From an uncultured Collinsella sp. (GTDB taxonomy: Bacteria > Actinomycetota > Coriobacteriia > Coriobacteriales > Coriobacteriaceae): a stretch of 64,000 nt of DNA. The stretch spans positions 1 through 64,000 of the forward strand of contig UQPI01000005.1 of the NCBI GenBank assembly GCA_900542945.1, given 5' to 3'. This document shows positions 26,372 to 34,381 of the stretch, in pieces; position 1 is the stretch's first letter, and every line of letters starts with the position of its first letter. The notes below the pieces were generated by a model, which saw nothing but the letters and a program-made list of their open reading frames with translations, searched no databases and was not told the DNA's origin. The position numbers were made by a program, and so were the translations under genes.

Positions 26372-26572
26372 ATGCCGGTAGCTGGTGAACGCGAGGATGC
26401 CGGACTCCAAAACTATCCCAAGCGCGCCAGTAGCACCAATAGGCAGGCGCCTCAACACGTCCGCCCGCCGATTTATGGCTCCACGCAGACAATTTAAGCC
26501 GACGCCTTTAAACATCTGGGCAGTATAGTGTCCAAAACGTGCGCACAGCCGCACGCTGCGAACGGAGGAGTT
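26372..26572. other. Promoter region of the PI-PLC gene
   Basis: No gene seen. TATAGT at 26524-26529 is a good -10 candidate, but no matching -35 is visible 17 bases upstream. GGAGGAG at 26563-26569 is the ribosome-binding site of the next gene. Confidence 0.4.
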
Positions 26573-29050
26573 ATGACCGAACACCACGCCATCAGTCGCC
26601 GAGCGTTTACGCTGGGCCTAGGTCTTGCGGCGCTGTCGCCGCTTGCAAGCCTGCCAGAAACCGCGGCACCGGGCCTCCCCCTGCGAGCGGCATTTGCAGA
26701 CGACACGCCCGCACCGTCGGACAGCCTCCACAATTTCGTCATTCGCCTTCGCCCCGCGGGCTATTTTCGCACCGCGAGCGTCAACCAAGACGGCAACGTT
26801 CGCGGCAACGTCTGCCACCTGTTTAACGACGGCACGTCCAGCAAGCTCATCCTTGAGAACGTAACGACCAAGAATGACGATACAAACTGGTATGCTATCC
26901 GCACCTTGCTCAACTTCGAAGAGCATAAAAAGACGGGCTACAGCATTTGGTCGGTCGACGACGACTCGGACAAAGATGGAAAGGTCATCCACGTATGGGG
27001 CGGCGAGTATGACAACAAGCCCAGCCGCGCTTTTGCGTTCGAGCGTCAATCAAACGGAACCTATATCATCCGAGACCGCACGGTCGAGAAAGAAACCGAG
27101 AAAAAAGACATTAAGTACCTGGCAATAGAATCGAACGGCAAAGACCAGGACAACAATAAGATCTGCCATAAGAGTAAGAGCATCCCGTGGGAGCTCGAAC
27201 TTATCGGTTACGACATGAAAAAGAACGATGCCACGGTTAGCAGCCTCGACTGGATCACGTACAGCAGCTACGTCGATGGGCCATGTTGGATGAAATACGT
27301 CGACGACAACAAGTTCCTCGACGAGCTGAGCATCCCGGGTACGCACGATTCGGGCACCTGCAGCGTGGACAACGACACCGAGCCCCAATCCTCGCAAGTA
27401 AAATGCCAGCAGGATTACATTCCCACGCAGCTGCTCGAAGGCATTCGCTATTTTGATATCCGGCTCGGAAAGGGCGATGACCCCGGCATCGACCACGGGA
27501 TTTTCTACCTACTCAAAAAAGACGGGAACTATCTGCATCTCTCCGATGTCATCGGGTACTTCAAAACGTTTTTGAACGAAAACCCGTCAGAAGCGCTCAT
27601 CATGCTCGCATCGCGCGGCAACGATGAGGCTACCGACGAAAGCATAACGACGGCCTTCGCCAAGGTTATGGCCGATAACCCCAACCTGTTCTACACGTCG
27701 AGCCATGTCCCCACGCTGGGCGAGGTGCGCGGAAAGATCGTCCTGCTGCGTCGATTTGGGCTCGCCGGCAACAGCGTAAGCGGCCACACGTGGGGCCTCG
27801 ATCTCACCCAATGGGATGACAAAATCAAGGCGCATTCCGGGCAGTCGATGTGTCTCGTCCAAGACGCGCGGGGATTTGAAGCCATAGGGAAAACGGGCAA
27901 TGAAGAGCCCTATTGCACCAAGGTATACGCCCAGGACAAGTACAAACTCACGGGAACCGACAAGCTCAGCTGGGTCGATAATGCGCTGAAGGAAACGACC
28001 GGGCGCACGCGCAACAAGGTGGACGTCGTGGACGATGACGGGGCCAAGGTGCAAGTCCAGGAGCGTTGCTGGTCTATCAACTACACCAGCTGCACGGGCT
28101 TGTCGCACGGAGGCAATCCTTTTACCTCGGCACGAGTAGTCAACGAGCATCTGTATAAGAGCCCGTACATCAACCCCAGCGGCAACGAGGAAACAAAGTC
28201 GGATTGTCTCAAGCACATTGGCATCATCGCGTCCGACTTTGTTGATTCGGCACTGGCGCGAAGCATCTACCAGCGAAATTACGTCGATACACAGCACAAG
28301 CAGGCGGCTTCGTACTACCTCCCGGCCCGCATGTGCATGACGTATGGCGACTCGTTGAGCGATGCCTCGCTCCAGGATGGCAAGACCGTTGGCAAGGGCT
28401 ACTTCCGCCTCGTCGACAGCAGCAACGTACTCAACGTAGCAGCTCCGGACAGGGTTTTTGCCATCGAATACGTGGATGTCGACGCCCTGGGCAACGAAAC
28501 CGCTACGGGACTGCAGGGCTCCGTGCCCATCCATGTCGACCCGCGCGCGCTGACGCCCCACTTTGAGGGACTCGAAGGCCTTAAGGCCGGCGAGGACGTG
28601 CGCGCCAAGATCACGGCGCTGCTCGACGGCAAGCTCGAAGGCGATGCCTGCACAGCCCAGCTCGAGTTTATGCACGATGCAAACGGCGCGCCGGGCACGG
28701 CAATGGCAGAGGGCGAGACATTTGCCGTGGGAACGTACTGGGTGCGCGCGAATGGGCTTTTGGGCGACGCGGCACAAAACTACGCACTCGCCAGCAACGA
28801 GGCCGTAAGCTTTACCGTAGCGGCCTCGGGCAGCGCGGGCGGCGCCGGCACCGACAGCGGTACCAACGCAGGCAGCACCGACAAGAACGGTAAGGTCAAC
28901 AAGCGCAAGGGCTCGGGCGGAAAGCTCGCCAACACGGGCGACGGCTCTGGCATCGCCGCCGGGCTCGCCGCTGCCGCCGTAGCGACAACGGTCGCCGGCG
29001 CGGCAATGCTTGCCAACGACCGTGAACGCGACGAAGGCGCTAGCGAATAG
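26573..29050 (+). CDS. Tat-exported, sortase-anchored phosphatidylinositol-specific phospholipase C-like protein
   Basis: The 825-residue product starts with a twin-arginine signal (SRRAFTLGLGLAALSPLASL). A ricin-type beta-trefoil-like region (about residues 45-215) follows, then a PI-PLC X-type catalytic domain (about 230-530). LSIPGTHDSGTCSVD carries the first catalytic histidine, IRYFDIRLGKGDD the conserved Asp/Arg, and IDHGIFYLL the second histidine. An MBG/Ig-like domain (about 640-745) and a Gly/Ser-rich spacer lead to KLANTGDGS, a helix and a charged tail. LANTG is a variant of the LPxTG sortase signal, so wall attachment is likely. Known PI-PLCs cleave phosphatidylinositol or GPI anchors, so host glycolipids are possible substrates; that is inference. 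The ATG at 26573 has GGAGGAG and puts the RR motif at residue 9-10. A strong terminator follows. Confidence 0.87.
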   Translation: MTEHHAISRRAFTLGLGLAALSPLASLPETAAPGLPLRAAFADDTPAPSDSLHNFVIRLRPAGYFRTASVNQDGNVRGNVCHLFNDGTSSKLILENVTTKNDDTNWYAIRTLLNFEEHKKTGYSIWSVDDDSDKDGKVIHVWGGEYDNKPSRAFAFERQSNGTYIIRDRTVEKETEKKDIKYLAIESNGKDQDNNKICHKSKSIPWELELIGYDMKKNDATVSSLDWITYSSYVDGPCWMKYVDDNKFLDELSIPGTHDSGTCSVDNDTEPQSSQVKCQQDYIPTQLLEGIRYFDIRLGKGDDPGIDHGIFYLLKKDGNYLHLSDVIGYFKTFLNENPSEALIMLASRGNDEATDESITTAFAKVMADNPNLFYTSSHVPTLGEVRGKIVLLRRFGLAGNSVSGHTWGLDLTQWDDKIKAHSGQSMCLVQDARGFEAIGKTGNEEPYCTKVYAQDKYKLTGTDKLSWVDNALKETTGRTRNKVDVVDDDGAKVQVQERCWSINYTSCTGLSHGGNPFTSARVVNEHLYKSPYINPSGNEETKSDCLKHIGIIASDFVDSALARSIYQRNYVDTQHKQAASYYLPARMCMTYGDSLSDASLQDGKTVGKGYFRLVDSSNVLNVAAPDRVFAIEYVDVDALGNETATGLQGSVPIHVDPRALTPHFEGLEGLKAGEDVRAKITALLDGKLEGDACTAQLEFMHDANGAPGTAMAEGETFAVGTYWVRANGLLGDAAQNYALASNEAVSFTVAASGSAGGAGTDSGTNAGSTDKNGKVNKRKGSGGKLANTGDGSGIAAGLAAAAVATTVAGAAMLANDRERDEGASE

Positions 29051-29085
29051 GCCAGCTGGCCCTTTTGGGCGCATCGATTCGATCA

Positions 29086-29123
29086 GGGGCGCAGAACACC
29101 GTTCTGCGCCCCTGGCCTTTTTG
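29086..29123 (+). terminator. Terminator after the PI-PLC gene
   Basis: GGGGCGCAGAAC and GTTCTGCGCCCC form a 12-bp perfect stem with an ACC loop, followed by TGGCCTTTTTG. Confidence 0.9.
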
Positions 29124-29269
29124 CGGATGTGGGAGCCATTTTAGTCACTGCAAACCCTTTTTGCGGTCGCGCGCAGAGCACCAAATCGTGTCCGCACGAG
29201 CGAATAAACTAATACCGCAAGGACTATAAGCCGTTATCCAAGGATGGCGACGTAAAGCAAATAATTAGC

Positions 29270-29323
29270 AATAGCTAAGATTTAAGTCTGAAACCCTTAG
29301 AAAGTGCTAATATATAGCTATTG
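29270..29323. promoter_or_regulatory. Dyad operator and promoter of the hicAB remnant
   Basis: CAATAGCTA at 29270-29278 is repeated inverted as TAGCTATTG at 29315-29323. Between and beside them lie AT-rich promoter-like sequences (TGCTAATATATAG). HicB-type antitoxins bind such dyads to repress their own operon, so this is the likely operator. Confidence 0.55.
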
Positions 29324-29335
29324 AAAGAGGCTGAG

Positions 29336-29380
29336 ATGCAGAGACGCGAATTGATCCGTATCCTCGAAGAAGCCGGCTAG
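29336..29380 (+). pseudogene. hicA toxin remnant (first 14 codons)
   Basis: The frame reads MQRRELIRILEEAG and then TAG. This is the usual N-terminus of HicA mRNA interferase toxins (MxRRELIxxLEExGW), ending where the conserved Trp codon TGG would stand. The rest of hicA is absent; the hicB start follows 12 bases later. It sits right after the operator and in the normal hicA position. Confidence 0.68.
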
Positions 29381-29392
29381 AGGAGGTCTTAC

Positions 29393-29845
29393 ATGGTTTA
29401 CATATGGGAATTTGAGTTCTTTGATTCGGACGGTATGGTCGATGCCGTGCCATGTGGCTCGCTGGGCGGAGGTGGGACGTTCGGCTCCGACCTAAACGAC
29501 GCCGTCGAAAGCGCCGCTGATTTTCTCGCATGTATGGTCGACGATCACCTTATGGGTGGCGTCGACCTGCCTGCGCCGGACTTTGGCCACGAGCCGCAGC
29601 ACGGTGGCAAGATTATCGCCGTGGCCGTCAGTCGCGAACTCAACGATATCCCCGCCGTCACCGCAGCGGATGCCGCGCGCATGCTTGGCATTAGCTCGGC
29701 AAGAGTATCGCAACTGATAAATGCTGGACTGTTGGATTCATGGAAGGATGGCACCAAGCGCATGGTGTCCAAAGCTTCCATCGAGGCACGACTCGCCGAC
29801 GCTCCAAAGGCAGGACGCCCAAAAGAAATGCCTGTTGCCGTGTAA
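29393..29845 (+). CDS. hicB: HicB-like antitoxin (orphan) with HTH DNA-binding domain
   Basis: This 150-residue protein has an N-terminal HicB-like domain (about residues 1-75; MVYIWEFEFFDSDGMVDAVP then GSDLNDAVESAADFLACMV). A C-terminal helix-turn-helix follows (VTAADAARMLGISSARVSQL, about residues 82-102) with a basic tail (KAGRPKEMPV). HicB neutralises the RNase HicA and represses the operon. Here the toxin gene is reduced to 14 codons, so HicB is an orphan that may remain as a repressor or as protection against related HicA toxins. AGAGGAGG precedes the ATG. It is the first gene of an accessory-looking stretch that includes an ADP-ribosylglycohydrolase. Confidence 0.8.
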   Translation: MVYIWEFEFFDSDGMVDAVPCGSLGGGGTFGSDLNDAVESAADFLACMVDDHLMGGVDLPAPDFGHEPQHGGKIIAVAVSRELNDIPAVTAADAARMLGISSARVSQLINAGLLDSWKDGTKRMVSKASIEARLADAPKAGRPKEMPVAV

Positions 29846-29894
29846 AGAGACGTCTAGGCATACCATTTTGGCATATTGACTATTGAGTTCTCTC

Positions 29895-29921
29895 GATTCG
29901 CGACGCACTGCGTCGCGAATC
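29895..29921. repeat. Perfect 12-bp hairpin after hicB
   Basis: GATTCGCGACGC and GCGTCGCGAATC are separated by three bases. There is no T-run on the plus strand; on the minus strand GAGAG follows. It may end the hicB transcript or act as a protein-binding palindrome upstream of the next gene. Confidence 0.55.
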
Positions 29922-29984
29922 AAACTGAACATATTGCCGCAGGTAGCCGCGCATCCTCAATCCAAAGTACGAGAGGTGTTTCCC

Positions 29985-30773
29985 ATGACAGACAGACCGA
30001 AAACAACACTGCGCGACTGCATCTATGGACTTGCCGTCGGCGACGCGCTGGGCGTTCCTTACGAGTTCAGGCCCCGCGGCACGTTCGAATGCGCCGACAT
30101 GATCGGCTACGGCACGCATGGGCAGCCCGCCGGCACCTGGAGCGACGACACATCTATGACGCTTGCTACCTGCGACTCGATTAGGGAGCTCGGGCACATC
30201 GACACTGCGGACATGCGCGACAAGTTCGTAAGTTGGATTGCCCGTGGCGAGTATACGATCGGCGGCGTTTTCGATTATGGCGGCACGACCGCCCGCGCCT
30301 TGCACACCGGTAAAGGAGGCTCCGGCGAGCGCGACAACGGCAACGGATCGCTCATGCGCATCGCTCCCCTGGCGTTTGTCGACGCGACTGACGACGAGAT
30401 CTGCGAGGTCTCCGCGATAACGCACGCCCACAGAACGTCGACCGATGCATGCGTCATATTTGTCGAGCTGATGAGGGGCGTGATGAACGACGCGCTCCCC
30501 TCGTGGGTACTCCATCTGAAAGGCGTGCCTGAGCAGGAAATCAGGTCAGGCGGCTTCGTGCGCGACACGCTTAAAGCCGCCACCTGGTGCTTTGTGAACA
30601 CCAACAGTTACGAAGAGTGCGTCCTTGCCGCCGTCAACCTGGGCGACGACACCGACACCACCGCAGCCGTCGCCGGCGCCCTCGCCGGCACGGCATACGG
30701 TATCGACGCAATTCCGCAGGAATGGATCGATACTCTACGAGGGAAGGATCTGATTGAGAGCTGCCTGTTTTAG
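29985..30773 (+). CDS. ADP-ribosylglycohydrolase (ARH/DraG family)
   Basis: This 262-residue, all-helical protein has both metal-binding signatures of the family: GTWSDDTSMTLATCDSI (about residues 46-62) and NLGDDTDTTAAVAGALAG (about residues 217-234). It starts with DCIYGLAVGDALGVPYEFRP, the usual ARH entry helix. Such enzymes remove ADP-ribose from arginine, serine or other acceptors. In this setting next to toxin-antitoxin remains it could be a free-standing antidote to an ADP-ribosylating toxin or a housekeeping hydrolase; no ART gene is visible nearby. The ATG at 29985 has AGAGGTG six bases upstream; the frame extending to 29883 lacks a ribosome-binding site. It is followed after 32 bases by a small acidic protein. 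Confidence 0.9.
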   Translation: MTDRPKTTLRDCIYGLAVGDALGVPYEFRPRGTFECADMIGYGTHGQPAGTWSDDTSMTLATCDSIRELGHIDTADMRDKFVSWIARGEYTIGGVFDYGGTTARALHTGKGGSGERDNGNGSLMRIAPLAFVDATDDEICEVSAITHAHRTSTDACVIFVELMRGVMNDALPSWVLHLKGVPEQEIRSGGFVRDTLKAATWCFVNTNSYEECVLAAVNLGDDTDTTAAVAGALAGTAYGIDAIPQEWIDTLRGKDLIESCLF

Positions 30774-30805
30774 GGCGCCATACAAGAAATAAGGCTGGAG
30801 GCACC

Positions 30806-31027
30806 ATGGAGAGGAAGATCGCGAATATCGATGAGTTCAAAATGGACGAAAACGAGACCCCGATACTCCCAACGAAACTGAGGGAGGAAGAAAACCTTTA
30901 CGTCCTCCCCGACGGGCGTTACCTCCCCTGCGGGGTCTACCGGACCGAAGATGGTGGCTCACTCATTTATGAGCCATCCGGGCTCAGCTTCTTCGGGCAG
31001 GTGCTTGCGCAATTCAAAGAGTGCTAG
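30806..31027 (+). CDS. Small protein of unknown function, 73 aa
   Basis: The product MERKIANIDEFKMDENETPI... is acidic in its first half and beta-rich in its second (LYVLPDGRYLPCGVYRTEDG, then SLIYEPSGLSFFGQVLAQF). GGAGG lies seven bases before the ATG, and it follows the ADP-ribosylglycohydrolase by 32 bases on the same strand, so the two may be co-transcribed. I recognise no family. Base composition is somewhat less GC-biased than in the core genes around it, as for its neighbours from 29.2 kb onward. Confidence 0.6.
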   Translation: MERKIANIDEFKMDENETPILPTKLREEENLYVLPDGRYLPCGVYRTEDGGSLIYEPSGLSFFGQVLAQFKEC

Positions 31028-31169
31028 AGGTTTGATTGCCCGTTAGATCGACGCTGTTCCAAACCATGGGATGGACAGGATGTCTCCCACCGCGGCCTGT
31101 GAGGTAAAATCTTGACTGCCGCGGAATCCGCCTGCGGGCAACGCTCCGATCTCCGATTGGGGTGAGCCT

Positions 31170-31262
31170 ATGAACTTGTTTCTTGAAATCCTGCGCCTCT
31201 CGATGTATGTGACCGGCATCGCCCGGAACCTCTACTCGATCTGGCGGGAATATAAGCAGTAA
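31170..31262 (+). CDS. 30-aa hydrophobic peptide with charged tail (candidate type I toxin)
   Basis: The frame reads MNLFLEILRLSMYVTGIARN followed by a Trp/Arg/Lys-containing tail ending EYKQ. GGGGTGA lies four bases before the ATG. The first 20 residues can form one amphipathic or membrane helix and the last ten are charged, the design of small membrane-acting toxins such as Fst or Ldr, though no sequence match is claimed. It lies in the centre of the inverted-repeat-bounded locus and ends just before a hairpin. It may instead be a leader peptide or chance frame. Confidence 0.5.
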   Translation: MNLFLEILRLSMYVTGIARNLYSIWREYKQ

Positions 31263-31285
31263 CGGATAGCGAAGGGAGTCACAGA

Positions 31286-31311
31286 AAAGGGCCGGTTGCA
31301 GCCGACCCTTT
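31286..31311. terminator. Bidirectional terminator-like hairpin after the 30-aa peptide
   Basis: AAAGGG and CCCTTT, with four inner pairs (CGGT/GCCG) beyond one mismatch, form a stem around a TGCA loop. TTTAAG follows on the plus strand and TTTTCTGT on the minus strand, so it is better suited to stop the minus-strand RNA. Confidence 0.55.
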
Positions 31312-31491
31312 AAGACGATAGCACCTGCGTTGCCCGCGTCTCCGAAGTTTGAGTAGCTGAGGAGCGGGTTCCGCGGCACATCCTGATTTTACCCAGTGGC
31401 AAGACTCTTTTACAGCCGTTCCACCGTTTATCTACATCTGCCATCACGGCGGGATGTTCCGCACTCTCGCGAGCCAACCGGCATCACTCCC

Positions 31492-32829
31492 CTACTTCCC
31501 AAAGATCGCAGCGAGCAAGCCCTTGTGCTTGGGCTTTTCCTCTCGGTAGGAACCCTCGGCAGCTGCTGCCACCTGACGCGGCTGCTCGCCGCCTCCACGG
31601 CGCACGATCTGGTATAGGAAGGGCGATTTAACGTATTTGACCTCGATGGGCGTGGCATGCACGGTGCTTTCGCTCGACAGCATCACGTTGGGATTGAGCG
31701 GTGCCACCACATGCGTCTCACGCTTGTCGCTGAACACTACCGCGGCCGCACGACCCGTCTGGCCGTTCACGGCGATGCGCACTTGCTCGCCGTCGCGGCT
31801 ATCCGACGCCGGGCGATCGACAAAGTAGACCGGCACCATCACCAGGCCGTCCTTGTGCTTGCGAGCCTTGCGCGCCCACGTGCGGATGCTCTTTTTATTG
31901 AGCCCCAGCACCGCCTCGGCATCGTTGCCGGCAACGTCGAGCGCCAGTTTATCAATAACCACCTGGTCCTTGGTGGACGCATCGACAGAAACGACGCGGA
32001 AGTCGCCTTCCTGCATGGCGGGATCGAACGGGCCGACCTTGGCAAAGTCCCACGGCTCCAAAATGCCCATGAGGCGAACGTCCAGGTAGTTTGCCCTGGG
32101 ATATGCCCAGTCGAGCACCTCGTAGTACACCAGGGTCTCCTTGCTCAGTCCCTTGCCCGGGAAAGACGCCATCATGCGCAGGTCCGCCAGCGCCATGGGG
32201 AAATAGAAGAGCATCATGTCATTTTGAATCGCGTCTTCCACATCGTGCCCCGCAAAGGCGTCGGAATACTGACGCACCAGCTGCAGTGCATTGGCACGCG
32301 CCTGCTGCGGCGAGATTTCGCAGGGAATACCCTGCTCGGGTACATGCTCCGCACCAACGCCCATGGTCAGGCGCTTGCTAAAGGTGCCGGGCTTGAGCAG
32401 GTCGGCAACGCCGATCTTATTGCCGCAGGACGGGCACTCAAACACGCGCTGAGTGGACTCGCCTTCAAAGGATGCTCCGCAGAAGGGGCAGGGAATGCTC
32501 ACGTGCGTAGCTTCTTGGAACTCCTGCGCCGTGCCGCGGTCCTCCCACAGCAGATGCTCCAGAACCGACTGATTGCGCCAGTGCGAATTGAAGAAATACC
32601 AGTCCGGGTCCTCTGGACGCTCGAGCTGCGAGACGTGCGTGAGCTTGAGCAGCCCGTCAACCACCGTCAGCGGCGTATGACGGATACCCAGGGCGCTCTT
32701 GGGCTCCCCGGCGTCCGCCCTCCACGGAATAACCGTTTCGCAATAGGCGCACTCAAAACTGCGCTTTGCCTGATGCGAATACATGGGGCCGCCGCAGTTT
32801 TGGCATTTAATGGCAAACATCTCGTCCAT
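31492..32829 (-). CDS. Double zinc-ribbon protein of unknown function, 445 aa
   Basis: The product has two CxxC...CxxC ribbons: IKCQNCGGPMYSHQ with FECAYCE (residues 8-31), and PCPFCGASFEG with FECPSCGNKI (about residues 113-138). A mixed alpha/beta region without recognisable enzyme motifs follows, and the tail is basic (KPKHKGLLAAIFGK). There is no membrane helix, so it is probably cytoplasmic. The ribbons resemble those of proteins that bring TerY/TerD-like or GTPase factors to membranes, but I see no partner here. GGAGGA lies before the ATG at 32829. It is a single gene, divergent from the CDF transporter. Confidence 0.72.
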   Translation of the reverse strand: MDEMFAIKCQNCGGPMYSHQAKRSFECAYCETVIPWRADAGEPKSALGIRHTPLTVVDGLLKLTHVSQLERPEDPDWYFFNSHWRNQSVLEHLLWEDRGTAQEFQEATHVSIPCPFCGASFEGESTQRVFECPSCGNKIGVADLLKPGTFSKRLTMGVGAEHVPEQGIPCEISPQQARANALQLVRQYSDAFAGHDVEDAIQNDMMLFYFPMALADLRMMASFPGKGLSKETLVYYEVLDWAYPRANYLDVRLMGILEPWDFAKVGPFDPAMQEGDFRVVSVDASTKDQVVIDKLALDVAGNDAEAVLGLNKKSIRTWARKARKHKDGLVMVPVYFVDRPASDSRDGEQVRIAVNGQTGRAAAVVFSDKRETHVVAPLNPNVMLSSESTVHATPIEVKYVKSPFLYQIVRRGGGEQPRQVAAAAEGSYREEKPKHKGLLAAIFGK

Positions 32830-33089
32830 GGAAACGTCCTCCTTTGCACAGGGCTGTCGACATTAAGTATGTCGAGCAAATCGGCGCGTGCCCATACCCA
32901 TGTGGCCCAAAATGGAGCACTCGGTCGGACGAGAAGGCACAGCGAACTCGAAGGCGCGCGGACGGTCGCCCCCTCCGCCTCGCGCCCGTTAGCGCCGGCA
33001 GACCATTACTGCATTTTCTGAGCATCGGTACACGTTGCGTCTGTGCGAGCTACACTATCCCCTTAAACATGATTGTAAGGACGATCGTT

Positions 33090-34271
33090 ATGCTATTTGT
33101 AAATCGGCTGGTACATACGCTTGTTCCCGGCAGCGAAAGCGAGCCGGTCGATACCTCCTGCCGCACCAACGCGGGTTTTGCCGCAAGCCTCATCTGCATC
33201 GGCCTCAACATCACGCTGTGCCTGGCCAAGGGCGTAGCTGGTCTGCTCGCGGGCTCTGTCTCGCTTATCGCCGATGCCTTCAACAACCTTTCCGACGCCT
33301 CGAGCAACATCGTGAGCCTGCTCGGATTCCGCCTTGCCAGTCGCCCGGCCGACGAGGGGCACCCCTATGGCCACGGCCGCTACGAGTACCTGGCGGGGCT
33401 GTTTGTCGCCGTTCTCGTTTGCGCCGTCGGCATCAACCTGATCCTGGAGTCGGTCGCCAAGATCATCAAGCCCTCCCCCACCGCGTATTCGGCGCTCTCC
33501 ATGGCAGCCCTTGTCCTGTCCATGCTCGTCAAGTTTTGGATGGCAGCGTTCAACCGCACGCTGGGCAACCGCATCGATTCCGAGACGCTCATCGCCACGG
33601 CGCAGGATTCCAAAAACGACGTCATTACCTCGGCCTCGGTCCTGGCCGCAGCGCTTATTTCGCAGACGACCGGCTTTGACCTCGATGGCTGGGCAGGCCT
33701 GGGCGTGGGCATCTTCATCTGCATCAGCGGCATGGGCCTGGTGCGCGACGCCATCAGCCCGCTGTTGGGACAAGCGCCCGACCCCAAGCTCGTCCAGGCA
33801 ATCCGCGACAAGATTATGTCGTATCCCCAGGTCTTGGGCACACACGACCTGATGGTGCACGACTACGGCCCCGGTCGGCAATTTGCCAGCGCACACGTGG
33901 AAATGCCCGGCGAGGGCGATGCCTTTGAGCACCACGAGATCCTGGACACCATCGAGCACGATATCAAGCATCAGATGGGCATCGGCATCACGCTGCACTG
34001 CGACCCCATTGCAACAACCGGCGACGACCTGCGCGGCTGGGTCAAGCGCGGCGTAGCGCAGATCGACCCCGCGCTCTCCATCCACGACTTGCATGAGCAC
34101 GACGGGTTCGTTTCGTTTGACCTAGTGCGTCCCGACGGCTTTGACATATCCGACGAGGAGCTGCTGGAGCTCGTCACGCGCATCGTGCACGAGCGCCGGC
34201 CCGATGCCTCGTGCGTCGTCACATTTGACTCGGGCTTTAGCTCACCCGAGCGTCCGGCCGAGCAGCTGTAA
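33090..34271 (+). CDS. Cation diffusion facilitator (CDF) family transporter
   Basis: This 393-residue protein has six membrane helices followed by a cytoplasmic domain. The metal-site motif SLIADAFNNLSDASSNIVSL (helix 2) holds the paired Asp/Asn ligands, and HPYGHGRYEYLAGL is the family signature after helix 2. Helix 5 has DGWAGLGVGIFICISGMGLV. The C-terminal ferredoxin-like domain starts at about residue 220 (VLGTHDLMVHDYGPGRQFAS). CDF proteins export divalent metals such as Zn, Mn or Fe by proton exchange; the DxxxN-type site does not settle the metal. The C-terminal tail of about 90 residues is longer than in short CDF members. The ATG at 33090 has AAGGA eight bases upstream. A bidirectional terminator follows. 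Confidence 0.9.
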   Translation: MLFVNRLVHTLVPGSESEPVDTSCRTNAGFAASLICIGLNITLCLAKGVAGLLAGSVSLIADAFNNLSDASSNIVSLLGFRLASRPADEGHPYGHGRYEYLAGLFVAVLVCAVGINLILESVAKIIKPSPTAYSALSMAALVLSMLVKFWMAAFNRTLGNRIDSETLIATAQDSKNDVITSASVLAAALISQTTGFDLDGWAGLGVGIFICISGMGLVRDAISPLLGQAPDPKLVQAIRDKIMSYPQVLGTHDLMVHDYGPGRQFASAHVEMPGEGDAFEHHEILDTIEHDIKHQMGIGITLHCDPIATTGDDLRGWVKRGVAQIDPALSIHDLHEHDGFVSFDLVRPDGFDISDEELLELVTRIVHERRPDASCVVTFDSGFSSPERPAEQL

Positions 34272-34280
34272 TCGGCAGCA

Positions 34281-34350
34281 AAACGGGACGCAGGACCGCC
34301 GACCAACGCGCCTATGCGCCCGGTCACGCGATCCTGCGTCCCGTTTATGT
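34281..34350. terminator. Bidirectional terminator between the CDF gene and the convergent membrane gene
   Basis: AAACGGGACGCAGGA (34281-34295) and TCCTGCGTCCCGTTT (34332-34346) form a 15-bp perfect stem with a long loop. A-run and T-run flank it on both sides, so it should stop transcripts from both directions. Confidence 0.82.
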
Positions 34351-34381
34351 TTGCACTGCTAAGGCTCTAGCCGCCCGACAG

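Larger units (their letters stand above)
31101..31395. repeat. Inverted-repeat-bounded locus with convergent leader-like ends (candidate type I TA)
   Basis: Read inward from each end, both strands carry GGTAAAATC, then TGCCGCGGAAYCCGC and GCGGGCAACGC. On the plus strand these are at 31103-31111, 31117-31131 and 31134-31144; the minus-strand copies lie between 31394 and 31329, with about 20 extra bases between the second and third blocks. TAAAAT could be the -10 of two convergent promoters, giving RNAs with the same 5' hairpin. A hairpin in the middle (31286-31311) can stop both. The plus-strand RNA would encode the 30-residue peptide at 31170-31262. Confidence 0.5.

Noticed and set aside
27587..29074. 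495-codon minus-strand frame opposite the PI-PLC gene
   Set aside because: No family motifs or start signal; the plus strand has a Tat signal, catalytic motifs and a wall anchor.
31101..31395. Direct homologue of the enterococcal par (Fst) locus
   Set aside because: The peptide has no visible match to Fst, and the shared blocks are inverted in DNA rather than the direct repeats that make par RNAs complementary. Only the general layout is alike.
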